A DNA stretch of 64,000 bases from Streptomyces violaceusniger (GTDB lineage: Bacteria; Actinomycetota; Actinomycetes; Streptomycetales; Streptomycetaceae), in contig BJHW01000001.1 of assembly GCA_005405945.1 (NCBI GenBank), positions 6,758,001 to 6,822,000 of the forward strand. The letters run 5' to 3'. The notes beneath the pieces are model-generated. The model saw only the letters and a list, made by a program, of their open reading frames with translations. It searched no databases and was not told where the DNA came from. Positions within the stretch are counted from its first letter, which is position 1, and the number at the start of each line of letters is the position of its first letter. Below are positions 45,970-56,581 of this stretch, piece after piece. Position numbers and translations under genes: made by a program.

Positions 45970-48471
45970 TCAGACGCGGCTCATGGGCCGGATGGCATTC
46001 GCGCGGTCGATCAGCACCCCGAGCGCCTCGGGGCTGTCCGCCTGCCGGGCCAGCCGGCGCAGCGTCAGCTCCAATTCCTCGCGCAGCGCGTTTTCGTCCT
46101 CCCACTCCCCATACACCAGCGACGCGGGTTCGGTTCCCCTCCGGGGCGCTTCCGCCGCCAGATCGGCGCGCCCCTTCCGTACCCAGCGCCCCTTCCGTAC
46201 CCAGCGCCCCTTCCGTACCCAGCGCCCCTTCCGTACCCAGCGCCCCTTCCGTACGCGCTCCTTCCGTACCCAGCGCCATGAACGGGCCTGCCCAGCGGGC
46301 TCACCCATCCGCTCCCCGGCGCCGGACCGCCGCTCCGCCCAGTCCAGCGTCACCTCCAGCGACTCCGCCGTCAGACGGTCCCGGGCCGGGCCGGACTCGC
46401 GCCCCTCGTCCAGATACAGCCGCGGCAGCCGCGTGCGGACCTCCGCCAGGTCCTCGGCCGTCGGCAGGGCGTCGGGGTGGCCCAGCCGCCCCGACAGCAC
46501 CCGCACGATGGCGATCCGCGCGGCGTCGTAGTGGCGGGAGACCTTCGGCACCCCGCCGAGGATCTCCACCGCGCCGCCCCGGTCGCCCGCCGCGAGCCGG
46601 AGCCGGGCCAGCCCGAAGGCGGCGCTGCCCTGCGAGCGGTTGCGCTGCCACACCGCCTCGTAGAACCGCTTGGCGGCCTCATGGTCGCCCAGGCGCTCGG
46701 CGCAGTACCCCAGCGCCAGCTTGGGCGCGTACTCCCCGGGCAGGGCGCTGTACACCTCGTCGAACTCCCGCCGGGCGTCGGCCACCGCGCCGTCCGCGAG
46801 CCGCAGCAGGGCGCGGTGCCAGGACAGCCGCCAGTCGTACGGGGCGGCGGAGCCGATCAACTCGACGGCGATCGCCAACTCCTCCGCCGCCGCGTCCCGT
46901 TCGCCCAGCTCCAGATAGGCGCGGCAGACGCGCAGCCGGATCTCGGCGGAGGGGCGGGGGAAGGCGTGCAGCTGCTCGATCAGCCGCCGGGGCCCGCTGT
47001 CGGTCGGGACGCCCAGCAGCGCCGCGCCGGGATCCGCCGCGTCCGGGAACGGCACCGGCAGCCCGAGCGGCACCCGCTCGGGCCGGGGCAGCCCGGACGC
47101 CAGCAGCGGGCGCGGCTCCTCGTCCAGCCAGCGCTCCAGGTCCGGGATCCGGCCCAGCGAGGAGTCCAGCAGCGCCGAGGTCGGTGCGAAGAGCGTGGAC
47201 GGCTCCGGCTGCTCCCGGCTCAGCCGCAGCGAGTGGATCTCCCGCAGCACGCCCCACAGCTGCTCGGACATCTCCGCGGCCGAACCGAACCGCCGCTCCG
47301 GGTCGGCCGCGGTGGCGCGGGCCAGCACCCGGCGGTAGGACTCGGCACCCAGGCCCGGCGGCCGCTGGGTCGGCCGGGCGGCCTTGTCCGAGAGCTCCTC
47401 GAGCGTCCTGCCGACCCGAAGAGGTCGTGCCGCTCGGTGAGAGCGGAGGCGCCCCGGGCCAGCACCTCGGGGGCGGCGAACGCCTCGGTGATCACCGGCG
47501 GCCCGCCGTCCCGCTGGCCCAGCCGCCACACCGCGCCGAGGTCGATCACCTTGACCCGGTCCTCGTAGTGCATCACATTGCTCGGCTTGAGATCGCAGTA
47601 CAGCAGCTTCTCGCCGTGCAGATAGCCCACCGCGCGCAGCACCAGACAGCCGTAGGCCAGGATGTGCTCGTACAGCCGCGGCCCGTCGTACGGCTTCACC
47701 GCGTCAGCGATGTGGTCCTTGATCTGGGCGAGGGTCATCCCGCCGACGAACTCCATCACGATGTAGCCCGTCAGCGCGCCGTCGTCGCGGGGTCGGGCTG
47801 GGTGACGTAGTTGATGATCCGGACGATGCCGGGGTGGTCGAGCATGGTCAGATAGCGGCGCTCCTCGACCGCCGTCCGCAGGGCCGCCTCGTCCTCGTTG
47901 TTGATCAGGCCCTTGATGGCCACGGGCTGGTCGTCCAGCTGGGTGTCCTCGGCGAGATAGACCCAGCCGAGCCCGCCGTACCCCACGCAGCCGATCACCC
48001 GGTACTGATCGCCCAGCAGATCTCCGGGGCTCAGCCGCGGGGTGAAGTCGAAGGGGTGGCGGCAGCGCGGGCAGTAGCCCCGGGAGAGCGCGGACTGCCC
48101 GGCGTAGGGCGCGCCCACGATCTCGTCGCACCCCTCCCAGCCGCAGGTCTGGCCGCGCGACGGCGGATGCGGATCGTCCATCACCAGGTCGCGCAGCGAG
48201 GGCAGTTCGACGCGGGGCAGGTCCAGCAGGCCCTCGCCCGCCGGCCGCACCGTGAACTTCCGCGCCACATCGCGGCGGCGGGCCCGGGCCGTGGTCGCGG
48301 TGGACTCGGACGCCAGAACACCCGTCCCGGCGGGCGGGGGAGCGGGATCCGGGGCGGCGGGCAGGGGCCTGCGGCCGCACTCCGAGCAGAACCCCGGGCG
48401 TTGATCCGGCCCAGGCCCTCGCCGCGGCAGTCGGTGCGGCCGCAGACCGTCCCATCCGTCGGGCCCGTCAT
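45970..48471 (-). CDS. pknG-like: PknG-type serine/threonine protein kinase (three frameshifts)
   Basis: About 834 residues after restoring bases near 48391-48396, 47786-47792 and 47416-47421. Order: two zinc knuckles (CGRTDC...CSEC, then CGWEGC...CPRC), kinase domain with GYGGLGWVYLAED, AIKGL, YCDLKPSNVM (catalytic Asp) and VIDLGAVWRL, then TPR-rich C-terminus. This order is that of mycobacterial PknG, which phosphorylates GarA/OdhI and controls glutamate metabolism. Neighbouring GlnX- and GlnH-like genes support it. A six-residue unit, RWVRKG, is repeated about five times near residue 730-765, an oddity not expected in PknG. Start ATG 48471 overlaps the protease stop (ATGA). Confidence 0.88.
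46169..46273 (-). repeat. 18-bp tandem repeats inside the PknG-like gene
   Basis: Unit CGCCCCTTCCGTACCCAG (plus strand) starts at 46169, 46187, 46205, 46223, 46241 and, after a 15-base unit, 46256. In frame they encode WVRKGR units. Confidence 0.9.
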
Positions 48472-50182
48472 GGCGGCTCCCCTCCGGCGGTGTGTGCACG
48501 GCGGCCACGAACCGGTCGACGGCGCGGCGGGCCTCCGGCAGATCGCAGGGCACCTCGGCCAGCAGCCGCACCGCGGCGCGGTGCAGCGGGATCAGCTCGG
48601 CCCGCTCGGATTCGGCCTTGGTCCCGAGCATCGCCGTGTACGACACCAGCTGCCACTTCAGCTCCTGGACCGCGGGCTGCTGGGCGTCGATCACCCGCAG
48701 CGTCTCCTCGGCCCGCTCGGCGACCGTCCGCACCGAGTGCTCGAACGCGGCCAGCTTGGCGACGATGCGGTGGGAGCGCAGTTCGGGGTCGGAGCGCAGC
48801 CGGGTCAGATTGATCCGCAGGGCCGTGGCGTCCTCGGCGTCCGATAAGGACGAGCGGCGCGCCCCGCGCTCGGCCGTCTCGTGCTCGCGGTCGGCGGCGA
48901 GCGCCACCCGCCCGGCGAGCTCGTCCAGCCAGGCGTCGATCCGGGCCGCTTCGGGGCGGAACAGCCGCTCGGCCAGCCGCAGTCCGCTCGAGTGGGGATC
49001 GCGGAAGACCAGCAGCAGCCGGCTGCCCCGGTCGGCGAGCAGCTTCATGAAGCCGACCAGCGCCTCCGGGTCGCGGGCGCGGTCCACGCCGACGGCCACG
49101 ATGGTGAGCGGCACCGCGTTGGCCCGGACCCGGCTGAGCGGGGAGGTGTCGCCGGGCGAGCGCAGATCCATCCGGTCCGCGACCCGCAGCGCGACCTCGG
49201 TGTCGGTGCGCTTGGTGACGTCGATGGCCAGGTCCACGCTGCCCAGCGGCGGTACGGTGCCGTGCGGCGCGGCCGAGACCGCCTCGTCGGGGCCGCCGCC
49301 CGACAGCTCGCGGTCGGCGAGCGTGATGGCGCGGCTGAGCGCCTCGTACCGTGCGTGGTCGTCGTCCTCGATGACCACGGTCTCCACGTCCGTGATGCCC
49401 GGGCGCCCGGTCAGGGGCTCCCGGCGCAGCCATACGGCGAGCCGCTGGGCGAAGCCGATGTCCTGGACGCCGGTGGTCAGCGGGGAGACCAGCGGCCGGT
49501 CCACCCCGGGGTCCCCGCGCACCCAGCGGTGAACCACCGGCAGATGGCGCACGATCGTCTCGACCGGGATCATGTAGGAGACGCTGAGGCGCTCGGCGGA
49601 GGGCACGTCGACCGGATCGTCGTACCGGCTGACGACCATGCCGATGACATACCGCGTCGCCTCGTCCTCCACCCCGGCGCCGCTGAAGCCCTTACGGACC
49701 ACATCCCGGGGCGACTTGGGGTCGAGACCCACCCACTCCGCCCGGGGGCCCACCCGCCCGGCGGTCTTCGCGCGCAGATAGTGGCCGTTGTCGAGCCCCT
49801 TGGGGAAGCCGCCCATCCACACCGGCCGGCCGAGCACCGGCGGCAGCCGGTAGAGCGGCGCGGCGTGCTCGGCGGGCTGCGGCCGGCCCAGCCGCAGCAG
49901 CGCCACATCGCCGCATCCGTCGGAGCGCTGGGGCACCCAGCAGCCGTCGGCGACGCGCGCGGGGACGGGCCGGGCCTCGTGCACCTCGACCAGCTCCACC
50001 AGCACCTCGGTTGCGGGCACCGGGAGCCCGTCGTCGGGGATCACATGGGCGCACGTCAGCACCGTCTCGCTGCCCAGGAGGATTCCGGCGCCCAGGACGT
50101 CACCGGCCGAACTACGGATCCTCACCCGCCATGTGCCCCCGTTGGAGGTCGCATCGGCGGTAATGCCCATTTCCGCCCCCAT
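48468..50182 (-). CDS. Trypsin-like serine protease domain protein, first gene of the pknG-like operon (one frameshift at end)
   Basis: About 571 residues. No signal peptide, so cytosolic. The chymotrypsin-fold triad is visible: TCAHVIP (His), DVALLRLG (Asp) and GFSGAGVED (Ser). Residues about 310-430 form an alpha/beta region (SVDLAIDVTK, VPLTIVAVGVDRARDP), followed by a helical coil. One base missing in GGGG near 48484-48488 would end the protein EPP at TGA, giving an ATGA overlap with the kinase; as read, the frame runs into the kinase. ATG 50182 is eight bases after TATGCT, a leaderless promoter pattern; ATG 50170 is the alternative. Confidence 0.8.
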
Positions 50183-50636
50183 GCGGCAAGAGCATACGCC
50201 CGAGAGGTACGGAAGTGACCCGTCCGTCCGATGGGTCACGGGAACGGGTGAGGGGCGGGGCCCGGGGCCGGAGAGGGGCGGGGCCCGCGCCGGAGAGGGG
50301 CGTGCCGGGGCCGTACGGGGCGGGACGGCAGGCCCGGCGCGTCCGGTGTGCGGCGCTGCCGGTCTCGCGCGCCCGGCCAATCGGGTGACGTGGCGTTACC
50401 TCTTCTTGTGGCGGGCTACGTCGGATGGATTACTGAAAGTGTGCGGTGGAACCCCCGTCGTTTCTTTCGGCGCTGGGGGCGCCGCGTCCTCGCCGGAGCC
50501 GGGCGCCAGGCGTACCGCGAGGAGGACCGGGCGGGTGCCCCAAAGCCCGCGGTCGCGCGCCGGACTCCCGTGAGCGCGAGCGGGTCCAGCCCGCCCGGTC
50601 CCGTCCACGCCCCGCCCTCATCCAGGAGGCAGCGCC
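50183..50636. other. Intergenic region between divergent protease and IPT genes
   Basis: 454 bases; no gene convincing. Besides the operator it contains two and a half copies of a G/C-rich unit around GGAGAGGGGCGGGGCCC near 50250-50310. AGGAGG at 50624-50629 serves the IPT gene. Confidence 0.55.
50215..50239 (-). promoter_or_regulatory. Operator-like inverted repeat at the pknG-operon promoter
   Basis: GTGACCC (50215-50221) and GGGTCAC (50233-50239) with an 11-base centre lie about 20 bases upstream of the TATGCT -10 (50196-50191), that is, over the expected -35. Confidence 0.6.
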
Positions 50637-51150
50637 ATGCCCATCACGCCCCGTCAAGGGTCCACCGCGGGTTGACAGACCGTCGTCATCACCGGCAACA
50701 ACCTCGGCGGTGCCACGGCGGTGCCACGCCGTGCACTTCGGCAGCAAACTGGCCACCATCACCGCAAACAACGCCACCTCCGTGACGGTCACCACGCCGT
50801 CCGGCAGCGGGGTGGTGCCGGTGACCGTGACCATGCCCGGCGGCACCAGCAACCCGCTGAACTTCTACTACGTCGGCCCGCCCTTCAAGCCCTCCGTATG
50901 TCCCCACCCCGTTCTCACCGGTCTGTCGCCGATCGAGGGACCGCTCGGCACCGGGACCACGGTCACGCTCTTCGGCAGCGGTCTCACCACGACCAGTTCG
51001 GTGCTCTTCGGCTCCACACCCGCCTCCTTCACCGTCGTCTCCGACACCTGGGCCACCGCCATCGCGCCGTCCGGGCCCGCCGGGCCGGTGAACGTGCGGG
51101 TCACCACGCCCGGCGGCAGCAGCAACAGCGTCGTCTACACCCGTGTGGGG
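50637..51150 (+). pseudogene. Broken IPT/TIG-repeat protein gene
   Basis: A perfect AGGAGG precedes ATG 50637, and the expected family start (MPITPRQGSTAG) follows. An in-frame TGA at 50673-50675 then stops it where GGA (Gly) is expected (AG-GQTVVITGNNLGGATAV). About 40 bases later a 10-base near-duplication (CCACGCCGTG next to CCACGGCGGTG) shifts the frame. Beyond it two IPT/TIG units read clearly (FGSKLATITANNATSVTV, then VLTGLSPIEGPLGTGTTVTLFGSGL). No stop is found before the frame runs antisense into the next gene, so the 3' end also seems lost. Two lesions of different kinds argue for a genuine pseudogene, though assembly error is possible. Confidence 0.65.
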
Positions 51151-53157
51151 CCCAGGGCCGCCGCGCCGGCGCGCAGTGGCCGGTCGGCGCACGGCCGGGA
51201 CCACCACACGCCCTCGCCGTGCGTCAGCCGGGGCAGGACCCGTTCGAAACCGTGCACCCGGCGGACCGGGATCTCGCCCCGCAGCAGCCACCCCGTGGCA
51301 CCGTCCACGCTCTCGCCGATGTCCGCCTCGGCGGCGGCGAGATGGGCGGTGACCGCGGCGAGCGTCGCGGCCGGAAGCTCCAGCTCGAAGGCGTGGTACG
51401 GCTCGTAGACCCGCCACCCCGCCCGCTCCAGGGCCTCCCCGAGCACCACCGGGGTGAGGTCGCGGAAGTCGGCCGCGGTGCTCAACGGACCGATGAACCC
51501 GGAGCGGACGAGGACGACCCGGCAGTCCGTCACCGAGCGCCCGCGGGGGCCGTGGAACAGCGTCTCGTACACGGTCTCCTCGATCGCGTTGTGGAACGCC
51601 CGGGGCAGCGCGCCCAGTTCGGTCTCGTAGCCGAAGACCACCCCGGCGCCGCGCTCGGCGGGCTCCACGCGCAGCCCGATGGTCGCCCAGGGCCCGGTGT
51701 GGCCGACCCGGGCGATCTCGCGGACCGCCTCGCCGACCCCGAGGGGCGCTCGACCAGCACGGGACGGCTCGGTTCGAAGTCCGCCTCGATGCCGTAGTCC
51801 TGGACCAGCGTGGCCGCGATGATCTCCTTCTGCACCTCGCCGTACAGCAGCACAGAGGTGGCCCCGCCGGGCATCGCCCGCGCGTGGATCAGCGGATCCT
51901 GGTCGGCCAGGTCGAGCAGCGCGGTGTGCAGCCGGGACGCGGCGGCGGCGCCGGGCTCGCGGGCGCGGACGAGGGTCTGGAGGCTGGGCGCGGCGAAGTG
52001 CCGCCGGTCCGACGCGATGTCGTGGACGGGCCCGAGCCGGTCGCCCACCCGGACCCCGGACAGCCCTTGATCCTCGCGATGTTCCCGGCGGTCAGCGGCC
52101 CCCGCGCGGCCCCCGGGTCTCCGATGACCTCCAGCGCGGTGATCTGCCCGGTGTGCTCGGTCAGGGCGCCGCCGGGCCCGCGGCGGTGCAGGGTCACCCG
52201 CTGCCGCAGCGCCACTTCACCGGAGAACAGCCGCAGATACGCCGTACGGCCACCACGGGCGCCTGTGCCGCCCCTGCCGCCCCTGCCGCCTCCTGTGGCG
52301 CCTGTGCCGCTTCCGCCGTCCCTGCCGCTTCCGCCGCCTCCGCCGCGCTCGACGGCGAAGACCGTGCCGCGCGGCTCCGCGCCGCCCGGCGCGGGCGGCA
52401 CCAGCCGCGCGACCCCCTCGACCAGCGCCCCGACGCCCTGGCCGCTGAGCGCCGAGCCGAAGAAGACCGGATGCACCAGCCCCTCCGCCGTACGGGCCGC
52501 GAGCGCCGCCGCCACCTCCTCGGCCGAGGGGAGCGGACCGTCCACGACCCGCGCGAGCAGCGCGTCATCGGTCTCGGCCAGCACCTCGGCCGCCTCGGCG
52601 CGCACGTCCGGATCGTCCAGGGAGCGCGGCCGGACGTGGGCGTTCCGCGTGCCCAGGTCCCGTACCGACGTCAGCGGGACGAGATGGGGCGCCAGGGCGC
52701 GCCGGATGTCGGCGAGCAGCCCCTCGTCGCGGGCGCCCGCCCGGTCGATCTTGTTGATGAAGAGCAACACCGGGAGCCGCAGCCGCCGCAGCGTCTTCAT
52801 CAGCACCCTGGTCTGTGCCTGGACGCCCTCGACGGCGGACAGCACGAGCACCGCGCCGTCGAGCACCCCGAGGGCGCGCTCGACCTCGGCGATGAAGTCG
52901 GAGTGGCCGGGGGTGTCGATCAGGTTGATCCGGGTGTCCCCGGCGGTGAGGGACGCGACCGCGGTCCGCACGGTGATACCGCGCTGCCGCTCGATCTCGC
53001 CGGTGTCGGTCTGGGTGTCCCCGGCGTCGACGCTGCCGAGCCGGTCGATCACCCCGGCGTCGTAGAGCAGCCGCTCGGTCAGGCTGGTCTTACCGGCGTC
53101 GACATGGGCGAGCACACCGATGTTGAGGGTCCGTGAGACCCGTGGAGAGCTGGGCAT
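51135..53157 (-). CDS. Otr(A)/TetM-type ribosome-protection GTPase (two frameshifts)
   Basis: About 674 residues after restoring bases near 52065 and 51744-51747. The EF-G-like G domain has P-loop AHVDAGKTS (G1), RGITV (G2), DTPGH (G3), NKID (G4). Domains II-V follow, ending with the tetracycline-release-type tail. Length fits the Streptomyces Otr(A) group (TetM family), which removes tetracycline from the ribosome. A 25-residue Gly-rich insert (GGGGGSGRDGGSGTGATGGG) in domain II is unusual. The ATG at 53157 has only a weak GAGG about 12 bases ahead. Confidence 0.88.
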
Positions 53158-53486
53158 GGATGCTGAGGTCCTCGAAAACGGTCGTCCGGTGGGGGCGCTG
53201 AGTCGTTCCGAGGGATCGGCGCATCGGTTGCTCCTGCTCGTAGACGTTCGTGGACGTTCGTAGGCGTTCGTGGACGTTCGTGGACGTGATGTCGCGGACA
53301 TCCTGGACACGGAGGCGGTCGGAGGCAACCGATTTACGGGCGGACCGTCGCCGCATGACCGTCGGCCCGCCCACCGGGGGAAGCGCGGCCCGTCCGTAGA
53401 AAGCGCTGTCACGCCTCTCGACAACGCCCGCCGCTGCCCCGACTCTTCGTAAGCGACGGGGGCCGGTGCGGCGGAGGGGACTGACG
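53158..53486. repeat. Leader region with five 10-bp tandem repeats
   Basis: 329 bases between divergent genes, no gene seen. At about 53241-53290 are five head-to-tail 10-base units of the form TGGACGTTCG (variants TAGACGTTCG, TAGGCGTTCG, TGGACGTGAT). They lie upstream of the ribosome-protection gene on the minus strand, in its likely leader or promoter. Confidence 0.6.
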
Positions 53487-54952
53487 ATGCGGCGCAGAAC
53501 GCTTCTGGCGGCGGCGGGCACCACCGTGCTCGGCACCGCCCTCACGACGGGCACCGCCCGGGCCGACGAGACCATCGGCGTCGACCCCGGTACCGACCAC
53601 GGGGCCTGGGAGGGCTGGGGACCTCGCTCGCCTGGTGGGCCAATCTCTTCGGGCAGCGGGACGACTTCGCCGATCTCTTCTTCACCACCAAGTCGGTGGG
53701 CTACGGCGGCCGGTCGCTGCCCGGTCTCGGGCTGAACATCGCCCGCTACAACCTGGGCGGCTGCGCCTGGACCAGCGTGGGCGGCGAATCCATGGTGGCC
53801 TCGCCCAACATCCCCCGGTTCAAGCAGATCGAGGGCTACTGGCACGACTGGAACAGCGAGGACCCCGCCTCCGCGGCCTGGCACTGGAACGCCGACGCGG
53901 TCCAGCGGGCGGCGCTGGGCAAGGCCGTCCAGCGGGGCGCCGTCAGCGAGCTGTTCTCCAACTCGCCCATGTGGTGGATGTGTCTCAACCACAACCCGTC
54001 GGGCGCGGCGGACGGCGGCAACAACCTCCAGTCCTGGAACTACCGCCAGTTCGCGCTCTACCTCGCCACCACCGCCCGCTACGCCCAGGACCACTGGGGC
54101 GTCCGCTTCGCCACCGTCGAGGCGTTCAACGAGCCCTCGTCGGCGTGGTGGAAGGCGGACGGCACCCAGGAGGGCTGCCACATCGACGCGGCGGTCCAGC
54201 GGACCGTCCTCGGCCACCTCCGCACCGAGCTCGACGCGCGCGGGCTGACCGGCACCCGGATCTCGGCGTCGGACGAGACCTCTTACGACCTGGCCCGCAC
54301 CACCTGGAGTTCGTTCGACACCGCCACCCGCGCGCTGGTCGACCAGGTCAACGTCCACGGCTACCAGGGCTCGGGCGGCCGCCGCGATCTGCTGTACGCG
54401 GATGTGCGCGCGGCGGGCAAGAAGCTGTGGAACTCCGAGACCGGCGACAAGGACGGCACCGGCCTCACGCTGGCCACCAACCTCTGCCTGGACTTCCGCT
54501 GGCTGCACCCCACCGCGTGGTGTTACTGGCAGGTCATGGACCCCAGCGCGGGCTGGGCGCTGATCCACTACGACCCGGCCACCGCCCAGCCCGGCGCCGT
54601 GCAGACCAAGTACTACGTGCTCGCGCAGTTCACTCGGCACATCCGCCCCGGGATGCGGATCCTGGAGACCGGCTCGGACCACGCGGTCGCCGCGTACGAC
54701 CCGGGGGCGCGGCGGCTCGTGCTCGTCGCCGTCAACCCCGGCGCCGCGCAGACGCTGACCTTCGACCTGTCCCGCTTCGGCCAGGTCACCGGGGGCGCGG
54801 GCGGGCTGGTGCCGCGCTGGTCCACCCAGACCTCGGGCACCGGCGATCTGTACACCGCGCGCCAGGACACGGCGCTCGCCGGCAAGCGGCTGAGCGTCCC
54901 GTTCGCCGAGAAGTCGGTGCAGACGTTCCAGATCGACGGGGTGACCGAGTGA
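53487..54952 (+). CDS. Secreted GH30-like glycoside hydrolase (endo-beta-1,6-galactanase type; one frameshift)
   Basis: About 488 residues after restoring one base near 53617-53621. ATG 53487 follows GGAGGGG. MRRRTLLAAAGTTVLGTALTTGTARA is a Sec/Tat-like signal peptide. Then GWGTSLAWWANLFG, SNSPMWWM and the acid/base region VEAFNEPSSAWW (NEP motif), with WNSETG as likely nucleophile region: the GH30 pattern, closest to secreted endo-beta-1,6-galactanases that cut arabinogalactan side chains. The C-terminal part is a beta-sandwich. No regulator linked; the divergent gene is unrelated. Confidence 0.82.
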
Positions 54953-55005
54953 GCCGACGGTAGGGCGTAGGGCGTGGGCGTGCGGTTACGGGTAGGGGCG
55001 TGCGG

Positions 55006-55613
55006 TTACGCGGCGAGGTGGCGGAGGATCCGGCGCAGCTGCTCCTCCCACCGCTCCCGGAACTCCGCCGAGTGCGGCTCGATGCCGAAGATCTGGCGGA
55101 CGGCGTGCGGCATCGTGGCCGGTGCGGAGACCACGGCGTAGCACATCAGCAGCACGGCGGCCGGGTCGAGGTCGTCCGCCAGCTCGCCCGCCGCCTGCCG
55201 GCGCCGCATGTCGGACAGGTCCTCGCGCGGCTCGTCCCCCGCCTCGCCGGTCAGCGCCTGCCAGATGGCCAGCCGGATGCCGCGGGGGTCGTCGAACGCC
55301 TCCCGGAGGTAGCGGACGACCAACTCCTCGAAGGGGACCGCGGGGTCGTTGAAGGTCGCCTCGCGCCGCAGCCACTCGCGGCCCAGCTCCCGGTAGAGGC
55401 CCTCCTTGCCGCCGAAGTAGTAGGTGATCAGCTGCTTGTTGAGGCCCGCACGGTCCGCGATGTCCTGGACGCGCGCGCCCGCGAACCCCTTCTCGGAGAA
55501 CTCGTCCATGGCCGCCTCCAGCAGCAGCCGCCGGGAGCGCTCCGGGCACTGCTTGCGCTCCTCGGGGTGGGGGCGCGGCGGGTCCTCTTGGGCGTCCCCT
55601 GCATCGTCGTCAT
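55006..55613 (-). CDS. TetR-family repressor (one frameshift near start)
   Basis: About 202 residues from ATG 55613 after AGAGGAG. One base missing near 55570-55575 (CCACCCCGAGG) separates MTTMQGTPKRTRRAPTP from EERKQCPERSRRLLLEAAMDEF. Helix-turn-helix: VQDIADRAGLNKQLITYYFGGKEGLY. It is divergent from an NmrA-like reductase, with two dyads at 55681-55703 in the gap, so it probably represses that gene and itself. Confidence 0.85.
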
Positions 55614-55680
55614 CTCCTCTTCCTCTTCCTCGGCCCGGACAGGCTAGCCGGGGTACCCGCCATACCCTCATCTAGCTGTT

Positions 55681-55703
55681 TGACAATGTCATCCGCTTGG
55701 ATG
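55681..55703. promoter_or_regulatory. Double dyad operator between TetR and NmrA-like genes
   Basis: TGACAATGTCA (55681-55691, perfect palindrome) overlaps CATCC-GCTT-GGATG (55690-55703). Confidence 0.6.
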
Positions 55704-55754
55704 AACCTGGCTGCGGTTACGTACAGGATCGCAGGACACACAAGGAGATCGATC

Positions 55755-56581
55755 ATGTTCGTGGTGACCGGAGCCACCGGAAACGTCGGCAGCCATGTGG
55801 TGAAGCACCTGGCCGACGCGGGGCCGAAGTGCTCGCGCTCACCCGCGACCCCGAGGCGGCCCGGCTGCCGGAGGGCGTGCGGGCGGCCCGCACCGATGAG
55901 CTGCCCCTGGACGGCGCCACGGCGCTGTTCCTCAACCCCGCGGTGGTCTGGCAGGTCGGCTCCGAGAAGCTCCTGGAGCTGGCCAAGGGGAGCGGGGTGC
56001 GGCGGATCGTGATGCTCTCCTCGTCCTCCGTCCTGTCGGACCTCGATCCCCAGGAAAACCCGATCGGCGTCCGCCACCGCGCGCTGGAGGAGGAGGTCGA
56101 GCGTACAGGGCTGGAGTGGACGTTCGTCCGCCCGGGCGGCTTCGCCGCGAACGCGCTGCAGTGGGTGGACCAGATCAAGGCGGGGGACGTGGTGTACGGG
56201 CCGTACGCCGGGGCCCAGATGGCGCTCATCCACGAGGCCGACATGGGCGCGGTCTCCGCCCGTGCCCTGCTCACCGACGACCTCGTCGGCAAGACCCCCG
56301 AGCTGACCGGACCCGAGTCGCTGAGCTTCGCCGACCAGGTGCGCGTCATCGGTGAGGTCATCGGGCGGCCGCTGCGGTACGAGGAGATCCCGCACGAGGC
56401 GGCGCGGGAGCGGATGTCCGGCGGGTTCGTCACGCCGGAGATGGCGGACTCGCTGCTGCGGGTCTTCGCGGAGCTGGTGGACCGGCCGCAGGCGATCTCG
56501 CCGGAGGTGGAGCGCATTACGGGGCGGCCTGGGCGGACGTTCGCGGAGTGGGTGGAGGACCATGTGGCGGCCTTCCGCTGA
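55755..56581 (+). CDS. NmrA-like NAD(P)H-binding protein (one frameshift)
   Basis: About 275 residues after restoring one G near 55824-55827 (CGGGGCCGAAG). AAGGAG is seven bases before ATG 55755. MFVVTGATGNVGSHVVKHL is the Rossmann motif; RIVMLSSSSVL, EWTFVRPGGFAANAL and IHEADMGAVSARAL are landmarks of the NmrA/QOR2-like atypical SDR group, which act as NAD(P)H-sensing or quinone-reducing proteins. Regulated by the divergent TetR gene by position. Confidence 0.85.

Noticed and set aside
54960..55005. Short direct repeat GGGCGTGCGGTTACG as attachment site
   Set aside because: Two copies only a few bases apart, with no integrase or mobile gene around.
55006..55613. This TetR gene as the regulator of the CTGACG-N3-CGTCAG regulon
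   Set aside because: Its own divergent promoter has different dyads and no copy of the motif, so local control is more likely.
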